A stretch of 64,000 bases of DNA from Limosilactobacillus reuteri (GCF_013694365.1 NZ_CP059275.1:1922001-1986000); one strand, 5' to 3'. Positions 19,375 to 28,903 are shown, counted from the first letter of the stretch. Translations and numbers: made by a program. Notes: generated by a model not told the origin, from the sequence alone.

Positions 19375-20916
19375 ATGCTTTTTTTCCTAAACGATAATAT
19401 TCAACGAAACAAATCAGGAATTGAGCATGCGCAAATTAAGCGTCTGCATCTGTTTGAAAAATATCATCAACCAGCTAAGATTGTTACCCGGCAATATTCG
19501 AATGAATTACACTTGGTAACAGCAGAAGCAGGGATTGATGATCGTAACTTTATTAACTTGTTTGATTATTTTCAGGAGGCTTGTGAGGTCCCGCAAAAGA
19601 ATATTCGGATTAAAGATATTCCGGTTAACCCCCATTGGGAGCGCAAGGCTGATGGGATTAATTATAATTATTATCAAAATGGCAAACGTATTCTCTATAT
19701 TCGTCGGCGCAGTGATACTGATCGGCGGGTAATTAATATTCAATATTTTGATCATTATGGAAAGCTTCTCAAAGTTAGTTGGTTTGACAGCCGCGGTTTT
19801 ATCTCGGTCGAACAACTTTATGACTGGGATGGAAAAATGGCAACGGAAAACTATTACCGTCCAGATGGAACCTTAGCAATCCAGCTAGCCCACCAGCATG
19901 ATAAGCGGGGAAGGGAAATTAAAACTTACCATCTTTTTAATTACCATGGTCGTGATTATCAATTCAGTGGCTTTGACCAGTTAACCCGGTTTTTCCTCGA
20001 TGAGTTGGTCACTGACAAGCAAATCTGTGGTGAAGGTCCGGTTGGCTTTGTCGTTGACCGAGTTTATGAACTAGGCTGGGCAGTTCTGCACATGAAGCAC
20101 CGGGTTTTTCGGGTTCTTCAACTGCATAATGACCATGTTAATAATCCTGATGATATGCTTCATTCTACCCTTAATTATAACTATGATTGGGGACTTAAGC
20201 ACCTCCAAGATTGGGATGGGGTCATTGCCTTAACTCCGCAACAACAAGAAGATCTTCAAGATCGGTTTGGCAAGTTTGGTGTAAAGATCTACCGGATTCC
20301 TGGTCCGATTGTTCCTGCGGCAGTTATTGATAAGCATCATGTTCCTTTTAAAAAGCGAACGAAAAAACAAGTTGTCATGGTTGCTCGCTTGTCTCCCGAA
20401 AAACAGCAAGATCACCTATTGAAAGCATGGCCACAAGTACTAGCCGCTGTTCCAGATGCCAAGCTCGATTTTTGGGGATACGCTAATGATGATTTTGATA
20501 AGACGCTCAATAAAATTGTCAAAGAGGAAGCGATTAATAGTTCTGTGACCTTCCATGGGTATACAGATAACGTCAATTCGGTTTACGAAGATGCGCAATT
20601 ACTCATTTTGCCAAGTCGGGCTGAAGGGTTACCACTATCTTTAGTGGAAGCTCAGTCCCATGGGTTGCCGATTATTGCTAATGACATAAAATATGGTCCT
20701 TCAGATGTCGTTATTGATCAACAGGATGGATTGCTGACCAAGAACGGTGATATTGATGGACTTGCTCAAGCGATCATTCGCTTATTGCGAGATCAAGAGC
20801 AATTAGCGCAGATGAGTGAAAATGCTTATGCTGATAGTGAGCGTTATTCTGAACCAAACGTGATGAAGTTATGGAATGAATTGGTTGCTGACATGAAGGA
20901 AAAGGGGGAAGAGTAA
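19375..20916 (+). CDS. GT4 glycosyltransferase, GtfB/TagE-like
   Basis: 513 residues, a paralogue of the preceding protein with the same layout: an N-terminal domain with YFDHYGKLLKVSWFD and NYYRPDGTLAIQ, then a GT4 domain with MVARLSPEKQQDHLLKAW. The donor-site EX7E region reads SRAEGLPLSLVEAQSHGLP, a fuller match than in the partner. In characterised GtfA/GtfB complexes one subunit is catalytic and the other recognises the acceptor. The better-preserved GT4 motifs here suggest this subunit is catalytic, though both look usable. Cytoplasmic. Confidence 0.8.
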   Translation: MLFFLNDNIQRNKSGIEHAQIKRLHLFEKYHQPAKIVTRQYSNELHLVTAEAGIDDRNFINLFDYFQEACEVPQKNIRIKDIPVNPHWERKADGINYNYYQNGKRILYIRRRSDTDRRVINIQYFDHYGKLLKVSWFDSRGFISVEQLYDWDGKMATENYYRPDGTLAIQLAHQHDKRGREIKTYHLFNYHGRDYQFSGFDQLTRFFLDELVTDKQICGEGPVGFVVDRVYELGWAVLHMKHRVFRVLQLHNDHVNNPDDMLHSTLNYNYDWGLKHLQDWDGVIALTPQQQEDLQDRFGKFGVKIYRIPGPIVPAAVIDKHHVPFKKRTKKQVVMVARLSPEKQQDHLLKAWPQVLAAVPDAKLDFWGYANDDFDKTLNKIVKEEAINSSVTFHGYTDNVNSVYEDAQLLILPSRAEGLPLSLVEAQSHGLPIIANDIKYGPSDVVIDQQDGLLTKNGDIDGLAQAIIRLLRDQEQLAQMSENAYADSERYSEPNVMKLWNELVADMKEKGEE

Positions 20917-21321
20917 ATGCAAAACCCATTTGGTAATAACAATAATGATAACCAAAATCCGTTTAACTTAAACAATCTCCCCCTCCCACCAAATTACGCT
21001 AAAATCGTTAATGACCAGGGGGATATCCGAATCGCCAAAGTCGGCTTTTCTTGGACAACTCTTTGGTTCGGGCCACTGCCAGCTCTTTTTCGCGCGGATT
21101 ACTATAATTTCATTTTAATGATTGTATTAACCCTCGATTATGCTTTGGTAGCCCTTTTCTTTGGACTTAATGCCCTGTTCCAATTCCCATGGCCTTCTGT
21201 TTTCTTTGGCTTTTTCTATAATATGATGTACTTCCGACACCTATTTACTAAGGGTTATCGACCAGCTGACCAGCGTTCACGGGAACTGCTTACCCGGGCA
21301 CGTTATTGGAAGGGCAATTAA
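20917..21321 (+). CDS. Small membrane protein, DUF2628-like
   Basis: 134 residues. An Asn/Pro-rich N-terminus (about 1-28) is followed by a short polar region, then GFSWTTLWFGPLPALFRADY, a pattern common in DUF2628-type small membrane proteins. Two hydrophobic segments (about 62-100) and a basic C-terminus follow. Function unknown. A group II intron end starts 5 bases after the stop. Confidence 0.6.
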   Translation: MQNPFGNNNNDNQNPFNLNNLPLPPNYAKIVNDQGDIRIAKVGFSWTTLWFGPLPALFRADYYNFILMIVLTLDYALVALFFGLNALFQFPWPSVFFGFFYNMMYFRHLFTKGYRPADQRSRELLTRARYWKGN

Positions 21322-21326
21322 TTGAT

Positions 21327-21453
21327 AATCGAGTAGGAGATAATTGATTAGTTCAATTATCGACCTCTCACACCACCGTACGTACGGTTCCGTATACGGC
21401 GGTTCGACAACTTAATCACATTGAATTGACTGGAGCGTCTTGGACATATTCAT
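21327..21453 (-). mobile_element. Group II intron 3' end (127 bp, minus strand)
   Basis: The same 127-bp unit as at 4730-4856, inverted, with domain V and VI stems intact. The intron's 3' exon side faces the gene at 20917. The other side joins an IS200/IS605 element abruptly, which supports a contig boundary at about 21453. Confidence 0.85.
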
Positions 21454-21476
21454 AAGGGAAAAGAGGTTATATAAAT

Positions 21477-21931
21477 ATGGCTAATAAATTAAATAGCTTA
21501 GCCCATACGAAGTGGTTATGTAAGTATCACATCGTATTCATACCAAAGTATAGACGTAAAGCGATCTTCAATCAATACCGAACCCGAGAGATTATATTCG
21601 TTTATTGTGCAAATATAAGAGAGTAGAAATAATTGAAGGTCATATGATGCCAGATCATGTGCACTTGTTAGTAAGTATTCCGCCGAAGCTAAGTGTCTCG
21701 TAGTTTATGGGATACTTAAAAGGGAAAAGTGCATTAATGATGTTTGATCGACATGCAAACTTAAAATACAAATATGGGAACCGACATTTTTTGGCTGAAG
21801 GCTACTATGTGATTACAGTTGGATTAAATGAATCCACGATAAAGAAGTATATCCGAGATCAAGAGAAACGTGATATATCAATGGATAAGCTAACAAGTGT
21901 GGAATATTCGGACCCTTTTAAGGGTAAGTGA
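21477..21931 (+). pseudogene. tnpA: IS200/IS605 TnpA (Y1 HUH) transposase, broken
   Basis: It reads MANKLNSLAHTKWLCKYHIVFIPKYRRKA and stops at a TAG at 21624. In another frame it continues EGHMMPDHVHLLVSIPPK, with the HUH motif HVH, then hits a second TAG at 21703 just before FMGYLKGKSALM. The rest is open to 21931 and includes the putative nucleophile Tyr in TIKKYIRDQEK. So there is at least one frameshift and one nonsense change. The full TnpA would have about 150 residues. It is inactive unless supplied in trans. Confidence 0.82.
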
Positions 21932-22079
21932 GGTAGTACAAACACCGCTTAAAGCGGTGGCAAAGTAGTCAGAGCATTTTGGCTTGAGCAAAGCGAAAGC
22001 CAGCGCCTTGAGACGCCGGCTTTTATTATCGGCTTATAGCCGATGTGCAAACCACCCGTTTGACGGGTGGTTATGATTT
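21932..22079 (+). repeat. IS200/IS605 right-end hairpins
   Basis: Three short palindromes are visible: CACCGCTTAAAGCGGTG near 21944-21960, GGCTTATAGCC near 22031, and CCACCCGTTTGACGGGTGG near 22052-22070. Subterminal imperfect palindromes recognised by TnpA are the hallmark of IS200/IS605 ends, which lack inverted repeats. The last hairpin is the best candidate for the right-end recognition structure. Confidence 0.6.
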
Positions 22080-22304
22080 ATGGGATACTTAAAAGGGAAA
22101 AGTGCATTAATGATGTTTGATCGACATGCAAACTTAAAATACAAATATGGGAACCGACATTTTTTGGCTGAAGGCTACTATGTGATTACAGTTGGATTAA
22201 ATGAATCCACGATAAAGAAGTATATCCGAGATCAAGAGAAACGTGATATATCAATGGATAAGCTAACAAGTGTGGAATATTCGGACCCTTTTAAGGGTAA
22301 GTGA
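22080..22304 (+). pseudogene. Duplicate of TnpA C-terminal ORF (225-bp direct repeat)
   Basis: Identical to 21707-21931 and begins exactly at that ORF's ATG. It follows the right end of the element without any IS sequence of its own. This is the pattern expected if an annotated 74-codon CDS was appended after the uncut element. It carries the Tyr of TnpA but no HUH motif. Confidence 0.8.
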
Positions 22305-22598
22305 ATGCAAAGCATTACGCAGTTCCTAGAAAGACGATTAAAGGTCAAAGTAAATCCAGATAAAAGTAAAGTTGGTAGCCCTTTAGGCTTCTCATTAGGT
22401 GTAAACCAGAATGGTGCTTACGCGCGACCAGCTAAAGAATCACAAAGGCGAGTTAAACACGCGTTAAAGCAATTAACCAAACGTAATCGAGGAGTCTCAA
22501 TTACTAGAATATTTGGGGAAATTCAGCGAAAAATGTGTGGATGGCTCCAATACTATTCAATTGGTAAAATAACAGCGTTTATTCAACGATTAGACTAA
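22305..22598 (+). pseudogene. ltrA: Group II intron reverse transcriptase/maturase, C-terminal fragment
   Basis: 97 codons starting at an internal ATG. It covers the end of the RT thumb and the maturase region (LKVKVNPDKSKVGSPLGFSLG, then GWLQYYSIG). The RT palm with YADD is missing. After RLD a TAA ends the frame, and a few bases later the authentic protein end (KKLEQLGLMNMS) resumes in another frame. About 60 codons are therefore deleted. The intron 3' end follows at 22621. Confidence 0.82.
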
Positions 22599-22620
22599 AA
22601 AACTGGAACAACTCGGACTA

Positions 22621-22747
22621 ATGAATATGTCCAAGATGCTCTAGTCAATTCAATGTGATTAAGTTGTCGAACCGCCGTATACGGAACCGTACGTACGGTG
22701 GTGTGAGAGGTCGATAATTGAACTAGTCAATTATCTCCTACTCGATT
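22621..22747 (+). mobile_element. Group II intron 3' end (127 bp)
   Basis: The third + or - copy of the same unit, with two base changes in the RT-coding part relative to the copy at 4730. Unlike the others it is preceded by more RT sequence (22599-22620). Domain V and VI stems are intact. serS begins 2 bases after it, so either the intron sits directly before serS or the leader of serS has been removed. Confidence 0.85.
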
Positions 22748-22748
22748 T

Positions 22749-24056
22749 ATGTTAGATATTAAAAAGATTCGTCAAGAACCTGATTTTTATAAGGAAAAGT
22801 TAGCTACGCGTGGTGTAAAACCAGAAGAAATTGATGAAGTTATTGCGTTAGATAAAAAGCGACGGGAATTGCTCCAACAAACTGAAACAATGAAGGCGCA
22901 ACGTAATGAAGCATCAAAGAAGATTGGAGAAGCTAAGCGTAATGGTGAATCTGCCGATGCTGCCATTAAGGAAACTCGTGAACTTGGTGATAAGATCAAG
23001 GAATTGGACGCTGAACTTGAAGTAAATAATGCTGAACTCCATGATAAGATGGCTCATCTTCCGAATGTTCCTCACGATGGTGTTCCAGTTAGTTTAACGG
23101 AAGACGGTGCCGTTGAATTACGGAGAGTGGGTAAGGTTCGCGACTTTGATTTTGAGCCTAAGCATCACTGGGATATTGGTGAAAATCTTGGTATTTTAGA
23201 CTTTGATCGCGCTGGTAAGGTTTCTGGTGCGCGTTTTGTCTACTACTTAGGGCTTGGTGCTCAGCTTGAACGAGCAGTTTACAACTTCATGCTTGATGAA
23301 CACATGAAGGAAGGATATACCGAAGTCTTACCACCATATATCGTCAATGCTGATTCAATGTACGGTACTGGTCAATTCCCTAAGTTCAAAGAAGGAGTTT
23401 ACCAAGTTAACGGTGAGGATATGACTTTGATTCCAACTGCTGAAGTTCCATTGACTAATTACTACCGTGGCGAAGTTATCCCAACTGAAGAATTACCAGT
23501 TTACGTTACTGCTTTAACACCATCATTCCGTTCTGAAGCGGGAGCAGCGGGTCGTGATACCCGAGGATTGATCCGGATGCACCAATTCAATAAGGTAGAA
23601 ATGGTTAAATACACTAAGCCAGAGAACTCATGGGATGAACTTGAAAAGATGACGGCTAACGCTGAAAATATCTTGAAGAAGTTAAACTTGCCATACCATG
23701 TTATTACCTTAACTACTGGTGACATGAGCTTTACTGCATCTGAAACCCATGATCTTGAATTGTGGATGCCAGCACAAAATAAGTATCGTGAAGTTTCAAG
23801 TTGTTCAAACTGCTTGGACTTCCAGGCACGGCGGATGCACACACAATACCGGGATGAAAATGGTAAGTTACAATATGTTCACACACTTAACGGTTCTGGT
23901 TTAGCCGTTGGTCGGACAGTTGCAGCTATCTTGGAAAACTATCAAAACGCTGATGGTTCCGTAACGATTCCAGAAGTATTGGTACCATACATGCATGGTG
24001 TTACTAAGATTACTAAGGAAAATGCGGTTCCTTTCCGTAATAAAGTTAATAAATAA
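22749..24056 (+). CDS. serS: Serine--tRNA ligase
   Basis: 435 residues. The N-terminal tRNA-binding coiled coil spans about 1-105 and is rich in Lys/Glu heptads. The class II core follows, with motif 2 in [21 protein letters not shown] and motif 3 in [18 protein letters not shown]. It charges tRNA-Ser. No T-box leader, which often precedes serS in Firmicutes, is visible because the bases before the start are intron sequence. The protein looks complete. Confidence 0.97.
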   Translation: MLDIKKIRQEPDFYKEKLATRGVKPEEIDEVIALDKKRRELLQQTETMKAQRNEASKKIGEAKRNGESADAAIKETRELGDKIKELDAELEVNNAELHDKMAHLPNVPHDGVPVSLTEDGAVELRRVGKVRDFDFEPKHHWDIGENLGILDFDRAGKVSGARFVYYLGLGAQLERAVYNFMLDEHMKEGYTEVLPPYIVNADSMYGTGQFPKFKEGVYQVNGEDMTLIPTAEVPLTNYYRGEVIPTEELPVYVTALTPSFRSEAGAAGRDTRGLIRMHQFNKVEMVKYTKPENSWDELEKMTANAENILKKLNLPYHVITLTTGDMSFTASETHDLELWMPAQNKYREVSSCSNCLDFQARRMHTQYRDENGKLQYVHTLNGSGLAVGRTVAAILENYQNADGSVTIPEVLVPYMHGVTKITKENAVPFRNKVNK

Positions 24057-25520
24057 ATGCATAGCAGCAAGATAAAAAATATGATCATCACCATTGTTGC
24101 AGTTCTTGGAATTGTAGTGGGGTGGCAAATGGTCGAGCCTCAGCAGGTATCTGCTGCCGAACCGACTTATACGTTTGCAACTAATAACACCTTTGAACCC
24201 TTTGAAATTCAAGATAGTAAAGGTGGGTACTCAGGAAAGAATCCTGGGATTGAAATTGAAATGCTTAAGAAAATTGCTAAGCATGAGCATTTTAAGTATG
24301 AACTGAAGTCAATGAGCTTTAATGGTGACTTACAAGCTCTTGAAGCAGGACAAGTTGATGCAGTAATTGCCGGAATGAGCGTTACTGATGAACGAAAAGA
24401 AAAGTATGATTTTTCAACACCTTACTATACTAGTGGGGTTGTTATGGCTGTTGCAAAAGATAGCAATATTAAGTCGATGAGCCAATTAAAAGGCAAAACA
24501 GTTTCAGCTAAGTCAGGAACGAGTGCGGCATTATTTTTGAAGAACAACCAAAAGAAATATGGTTACAAAATTCGCTACTTTGATTCCTCAAATACGATGT
24601 GGAACGATGTGAAGACTGGGAATACAGCAGCTACTTTTGATGATGGCCCTGTTCTTGAATACGGAATTAAAGAAGGTGTCCCACTTAAGGTTGTGACAAA
24701 GAAGCCAATTGATGCGCAACCAGTTGCCGTTGGATATCAAAAGGGCAAGAACTTAGAATTACAGAAAAAAATGAATGATGGGATCAAATGGCTAAAAGAT
24801 ACTGGTCAAATGGATCAAATCATTGATAAATATACTAAGAGTGACAAAACAACGAAGGACAGTGCGACTGATCGGACAATCCTGGGATTAATCCGCGCCA
24901 ATTATCCTGCCTTGCTTCGTGGATTATGGATGACAATTGAATTAACCGTTGTCGGCATTATTTTTGCGATGATTTTTGGGGTAATTTTAGGTGTATTAGG
25001 TATTGCACAAAACAAATTTGCCAATGCTGTTTCTAGTACCCTGATTTATATCTTCCGTGGTATTCCAATGATTGTTTTAGCCTTCTTTATTTACATGGGG
25101 ATTCCAAATGTTATTGGCCATAAAGTTCCATTATTCTTGGCAGGAATCTTAACCTTGACTTTTAACGAAGGGGCCTATATTGGAGCCATTGTTAAAGGTG
25201 GATTTGAATCCGTTAATATTGGACAGTGGGAAGCAGCGCGGAGCTTAGGGTTGCCATATAGCAAAGCCTTGATTAAGGTTATTGCTCCCCAAGGATTTAA
25301 GTTAATGATTCCTTCGTTAGTTAACCAGTTTATTATTACCTTGAAAGATACTTCAATTCTTTCCGCAATCGGTGTAATGGAACTTACACAAACGGGGACT
25401 GTTATCATTTCCCAGAACATGGAAGGATTTAAGATGTGGTTAATTATTGGGACGATGTATATCATTATCATTACCCTGTTGACTTGGTTATCAAACTACG
25501 TACAAAAGAGGATGGCTTAA
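24057..25520 (+). CDS. Amino-acid ABC transporter, fused substrate-binding and permease protein
   Basis: 487 residues. A signal sequence (about 1-33, ending near VSAAEP) precedes a periplasmic-binding-protein type 2 domain (about 36-265). Three to five membrane helices follow (about 285-487), with the EAA-type loop IGQWEAARSLGLPYSKAL. This fusion is the GlnP-like layout of Gram-positive polar amino-acid importers. The ATPase gene follows, so the two form a complete system if dimerised. Likely substrates are glutamine or other polar amino acids; which one is not visible. Confidence 0.9.
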   Translation: MHSSKIKNMIITIVAVLGIVVGWQMVEPQQVSAAEPTYTFATNNTFEPFEIQDSKGGYSGKNPGIEIEMLKKIAKHEHFKYELKSMSFNGDLQALEAGQVDAVIAGMSVTDERKEKYDFSTPYYTSGVVMAVAKDSNIKSMSQLKGKTVSAKSGTSAALFLKNNQKKYGYKIRYFDSSNTMWNDVKTGNTAATFDDGPVLEYGIKEGVPLKVVTKKPIDAQPVAVGYQKGKNLELQKKMNDGIKWLKDTGQMDQIIDKYTKSDKTTKDSATDRTILGLIRANYPALLRGLWMTIELTVVGIIFAMIFGVILGVLGIAQNKFANAVSSTLIYIFRGIPMIVLAFFIYMGIPNVIGHKVPLFLAGILTLTFNEGAYIGAIVKGGFESVNIGQWEAARSLGLPYSKALIKVIAPQGFKLMIPSLVNQFIITLKDTSILSAIGVMELTQTGTVIISQNMEGFKMWLIIGTMYIIIITLLTWLSNYVQKRMA

Positions 25521-26264
25521 ATGGATAAAAACTATAAAGTACAAGTAAAAAATCTGCACAAAAGTTATGGAAGTAATGAAGTGCTGAAGGGTATTAGCTT
25601 GGACGTAAAACCCAATGAGGTGGTTTGCATGATTGGGCCATCAGGATCGGGTAAAAGTACCTTTCTTCGTTGCATTAATAAGCTTGAAGAACCAAATAGC
25701 GGCCATATTTATATTGATGGCTACGATATTGCTGATCCGCAAGTAAATATTAATAAGGTTCGGGAAAATATCGGGATGGTTTTTCAGCACTTTAATCTCT
25801 TTCCAAATATGAATGTTTTGGAGAATATCACTTTGGCACCTATTCAACTTGGCAAGATGACCAAGGAAGAGGCAGAAAAGGACGCGATGCACTATCTTGA
25901 CTTAGTTGGGCTGGCTGATAAAGCGGGGGCAGATCCAACCAAGCTGTCTGGAGGTCAAAAGCAACGGGTAGCCATCGCCCGTGCCCTTGCAATGAAACCG
26001 GATGTAATGCTCTTTGATGAACCAACGAGTGCCCTTGACCCTGAAATGGTAGGGGATGTTTTGGAAGTAATGAAACGGTTAGCGCAAGAAGGAATGACCA
26101 TGATCGTGGTAACTCACGAAATGGGATTTGCTAAGCAAGTTGCTGATCGGGTGGTTTTCTTCCATAATGGTGATATTCGGGAACAAGGCACCCCAGAAGA
26201 GATTTTTGATAATCCACAACATCCAGATACGAAGAATTTCTTGGATAAAGTGCTAAATATTTAA
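25521..26264 (+). CDS. glnQ: Amino-acid ABC transporter ATP-binding protein (GlnQ-like)
   Basis: 247 residues. Walker [10 protein letters not shown] is at 39-47, the signature LSGGQ at 142-146, and Walker B VMLFDEP at 162-168. The H-loop is in VVTHEMGFA. Length and motifs fit the polar amino-acid uptake subfamily. It pairs with the fused binding protein/permease at 24057, and this order is common for real operons. It energises import at the inner face of the membrane. Confidence 0.92.
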   Translation: MDKNYKVQVKNLHKSYGSNEVLKGISLDVKPNEVVCMIGPSGSGKSTFLRCINKLEEPNSGHIYIDGYDIADPQVNINKVRENIGMVFQHFNLFPNMNVLENITLAPIQLGKMTKEEAEKDAMHYLDLVGLADKAGADPTKLSGGQKQRVAIARALAMKPDVMLFDEPTSALDPEMVGDVLEVMKRLAQEGMTMIVVTHEMGFAKQVADRVVFFHNGDIREQGTPEEIFDNPQHPDTKNFLDKVLNI

Positions 26265-26393
26265 ATGCCATTTAATTGGATCCAGCTTTCAACAAATGCT
26301 AGATTCTCTGTCAACCAATTATTAGAAGTTACTCATTATTATAATGATTATTCTAACTTTGTCAAATTTAAATTACTAAAAGTCAGTCGATAA
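26265..26393 (+). CDS. Small hypothetical protein (42 aa)
   Basis: A 42-codon ORF, ATG to TAA, filling the space between two genes exactly. The peptide begins MPFNWIQLSTNARFSVNQLL and is rich in Asn, Tyr and Lys, without a clear membrane segment. It could be a gene fragment. No family recognised. Confidence 0.35.
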   Translation: MPFNWIQLSTNARFSVNQLLEVTHYYNDYSNFVKFKLLKVSR

Positions 26394-27743
26394 ATGGACG
26401 AAAAACAACAACAGAAGTTAGAACGATCGCTTAAAAGTCGTCATGTGACGATGATTGCTATTGGTGGAGCTATTGGGACCGGTCTTTTTCTTGGATCAGG
26501 AACAGCCATTCACCAAGCAGGTCCATCAATCATTCTTTCATACCTGATCGTCGGTATCTTTTGCTTCTTTATGATGCGGGCGTTAGGGGAACTTATTTTA
26601 GCTGATACTTCAAAACATTCATTTATTGATTCGGTTAAGGAATATCTTGGTGACCGAATGGAATTTGTTGCTGGATGGATGTACTGGGCATGCTGGCTAA
26701 CATTAGCAATGGCAGATCTTACTGCTACTGGTATTTACTTGAAATATTGGTTCCCTAATTTACCACAATGGGTTGGTCCATTAATTATTGTTATTTTATT
26801 GATGTTAGTAAACATGGTAAACGTTGGGCTGTTTGGTGAACTAGAAAGTTGGTTCTCTATGATTAAGGTGATTGCAATTTTAGCCTTAATAGCAGTTGGC
26901 GCGGTCTTACTTGTGATGCATGGTCATGTTGAAGGACGGCCGGTAACTCTTTCAAACCTAGTTAACCAGGGGGGCTTTTTCTCTACTGGTCCGATGGGCT
27001 TCTTAATGTCTTTCCAAATGGTAGTTTTTGCCTTTGTGGGAATTGAAATGGTCGGTTTGACAGCTGGAGAAACTAAGAATCCAGATAAAGATATTCCGAA
27101 GGCGATTAATACCTTACCAGTCCGGATTGGTTTATTCTATATCGGATCAATGATTGCGATGATGTCAATTTACCCATGGTTCCATATTAAGACTACTTCT
27201 AGCCCGTTTGTTCAAGTGTTTGCAGCAATCGGTGTTCCAGGAGCAGCTGCGATTTTAAACTTTGTGGTTTTGACAGCTGCAATGTCTGCAACTAACAGTG
27301 CGATCTTTAGTACTAGTCGTTCCCTCTACTCATTAGCTCGAAGCGGGAACGCACCAAAACGTTTTGGTGAATTAAGCGCGAAGGCAGTTCCTAATCATGC
27401 ATTAACTTTCTCTTCATTGATTCTTTTTATCACAGTTATCTTGAATTATATTATGCCAGCGGGAATATTCGATGTGATTGCTGGAATTTCAACAATTACC
27501 TTTATTTTTACGTGGATCATTATTTTGGTTGCACATATTAAGTTCCGACAACAAAATCCTAAGGGAGTTGCAAACTTCAGAATGCCAGGATATCCGATTA
27601 CTAGTTGGTTAACAATTATTTTCTTCTTGGCAGTTCTAGTGATTTTACTCTTTATTGATTCAACACGAATTCCATTAATCCTTTCAATCGTAATTTTTGC
27701 ATTGCTTGCTTATGGTTATGGATTTTTGAAGAAGAAAAATTAA
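26394..27743 (+). CDS. APC-family amino acid permease
   Basis: 449 residues with about twelve hydrophobic segments. The family start signature SRHVTMIAIGGAIGTGLFLGSG is visible near residues 15-36, and the conserved EMVGLTAGE motif of helix 6 is near 222-230. These mark the AAT/APC superfamily of proton-coupled amino-acid permeases, close to D-Ala/D-Ser/Gly or aromatic permeases. Substrate not decidable. A hairpin 10 bases after the stop may be its terminator. Confidence 0.9.
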   Translation: MDEKQQQKLERSLKSRHVTMIAIGGAIGTGLFLGSGTAIHQAGPSIILSYLIVGIFCFFMMRALGELILADTSKHSFIDSVKEYLGDRMEFVAGWMYWACWLTLAMADLTATGIYLKYWFPNLPQWVGPLIIVILLMLVNMVNVGLFGELESWFSMIKVIAILALIAVGAVLLVMHGHVEGRPVTLSNLVNQGGFFSTGPMGFLMSFQMVVFAFVGIEMVGLTAGETKNPDKDIPKAINTLPVRIGLFYIGSMIAMMSIYPWFHIKTTSSPFVQVFAAIGVPGAAAILNFVVLTAAMSATNSAIFSTSRSLYSLARSGNAPKRFGELSAKAVPNHALTFSSLILFITVILNYIMPAGIFDVIAGISTITFIFTWIIILVAHIKFRQQNPKGVANFRMPGYPITSWLTIIFFLAVLVILLFIDSTRIPLILSIVIFALLAYGYGFLKKKN

Positions 27744-27752
27744 CTGAAACTT

Positions 27753-27795
27753 GAAAGCCTAGAATCACGGCTAACCACCGCGACTCTAGGCTTTC
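27753..27795. terminator. Hairpin, probable terminator
   Basis: A perfect 11-bp stem, GAAAGCCTAGA with TCTAGGCTTTC, is extended inward by further pairs to about 16-18 bp around a CTAACCA loop. The stem itself carries the A and T runs, so it could work in either direction, but no long T run follows on either strand. It lies 10 bases after the permease stop. Confidence 0.6.
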
Positions 27796-28033
27796 TCGCG
27801 TAAAAAATAGAAAACGCAAGAACTCTCACGTTATACTTAAGTAACCCAAAAAATAAGTAGAAGAGAGTCTTATAACCGCTATCCTAGATTTGTACTTCAT
27901 TTCCTAAATACTCGAACTCGTAGTTCCACAACCTAAAAGCAAAATATCAAATCAAAGATAGCGGAGATCATTTTATAATACGGACTCGAAGTCCCTGAGA
28001 GCATGATCGATCTTAGCTCTATCTTCAGAATAA
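27796..28033. ncRNA. Structured non-coding stretch, candidate small RNA
   Basis: 238 bases without an ORF, bounded by two hairpins. It holds several palindromes: CCGCTATC (27876-27883) pairing with GATAGCGG (27957-27964), GAACTCGTAGTTC (27914-27926) and GGACTCGAAGTCC (27982-27994). It is the only long intergenic stretch in the window not next to a mobile element end, so the source may have annotated it. Size and shape could suit a 6S-like or other ncRNA, but I see no motif that identifies tmRNA, RNase P or SRP RNA. Strand uncertain, with minus favoured. Confidence 0.3.
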
Positions 28034-28070
28034 CAAAAAAGTCCAGGACAATAATTATTTTTGTCCTGAA
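28034..28070 (-). terminator. Rho-independent terminator reading minus
   Basis: Stem CAGGACAA (28044-28051) with TTGTCCTG (28061-28068). On the minus strand the stem is followed by a T run (the A run at 28035-28040). It therefore ends transcription coming from higher coordinates on the minus strand. The gene there now reads +, which implies it was originally on the minus strand. Confidence 0.75.
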
Positions 28071-28081
28071 CTAATCTTAGG

Positions 28082-28903
28082 TTGTTTATGATATATTTAA
28101 ACTTAGTTAATGAATTAATATGTGTGTTATGCTGGGGAATTACGATTAGGCTTATTTTGATTCGTCATTTAAATAGTGAAACCAAGGTGACCAGATTCAA
28201 TACGTTTGCGTTTGTTTTGATGTTGCTCAACTTGATAGTAGTGTTGCCTATTTTTGCTTTTTTACTTAAAAATTTACCGATTCAATCAGTAAGTTGGCTA
28301 AGTTCATTAGTAGTAGCAACTATTGACGTTTTAAGTACCTTTAACTTAATTTTATTTTGTGTTTTCAGTTGTTGTACCCGCCTGCGAAAATGTCCTGCTA
28401 CGGTTCAGGGCTTTCTGGTTTTAGGGGCAGCTGTTAAACATGGCCAAGTCCCGCCAGTGTTAGCTACTCGCCTTGATAAAGCCATTAATTGTTGGAAAAC
28501 TCATCAATCTGCAAAAATTATTGTTTCTGGGGGAATAGTACAGAAAGCAAAAGAATCTGAAGCAGAAGTCATGGCTGCTTACTTAATTGCTCACGGAATC
28601 CCAGCAAGAAAAATAATTCGCGAAAACAAGGCACTTAATACATGGCAAAATTTAGCCTTCGCTAGTCAACTCATTAAGCCGCAAGAGACGGTTGTAGTAG
28701 TAACTAGTGATTTTCATGTTCTTCGTGCGAGAGCTTATGCAAGGAAGATGGGGTTAAACTGGTCATTCATTAGTAGCAAGACTCCTTGGCGATACTGTCC
28801 ATTAACTTTTATTCGTGACTATCTCGGGATCATCCGTGACCATTGGTGGGTATTTTGCGGGAGCACGCTCTTTTTACTTTTAGTTGAATTTATTTTGAAA
28901 TGA
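28082..28903 (+). CDS. YdcF/SanA-type DUF218 membrane protein
   Basis: 273 residues from a TTG. Three hydrophobic segments (about 1-100) precede a DUF218 domain: GFLVLGAAVKHGQVPPVLATRL, IIVSGGIV, SEAEVMAAYLIAHGIP, ENKALNTWQNLAFA and VVVVTSDFHVLRA. A C-terminal hydrophobic segment ends the protein. DUF218 proteins act at the cell envelope and some affect barrier function; the reaction is not established. A minus-strand terminator directly upstream of the start suggests this gene was reverse-complemented in the source. Confidence 0.82.
   Translation: MFMIYLNLVNELICVLCWGITIRLILIRHLNSETKVTRFNTFAFVLMLLNLIVVLPIFAFLLKNLPIQSVSWLSSLVVATIDVLSTFNLILFCVFSCCTRLRKCPATVQGFLVLGAAVKHGQVPPVLATRLDKAINCWKTHQSAKIIVSGGIVQKAKESEAEVMAAYLIAHGIPARKIIRENKALNTWQNLAFASQLIKPQETVVVVTSDFHVLRARAYARKMGLNWSFISSKTPWRYCPLTFIRDYLGIIRDHWWVFCGSTLFLLLVEFILK

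Larger units (their letters stand above)
21454..22079 (+). mobile_element. IS200/IS605-family element, degenerate
   Basis: It contains a plausible ribosome binding site (AGAGG, 21462-21466) 10 bases before the ATG at 21477, a broken Y1 transposase gene (21477-21931), and a right end with three hairpins (21932-22079). The left part upstream of the start codon is only about 23 bases, so the left end is cut, probably at the contig boundary. This is one of the few places where a natural gene leader survives in the window. Confidence 0.75.

Noticed and set aside
21707..22304. Recent duplication of the IS200 transposase
   Set aside because: The second copy has no IS ends and starts at the internal ATG of a broken ORF.
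27796..28033. tmRNA or RNase P RNA
   Set aside because: No tag peptide, tRNA-like end or conserved RNase P core sequence is visible on either strand.
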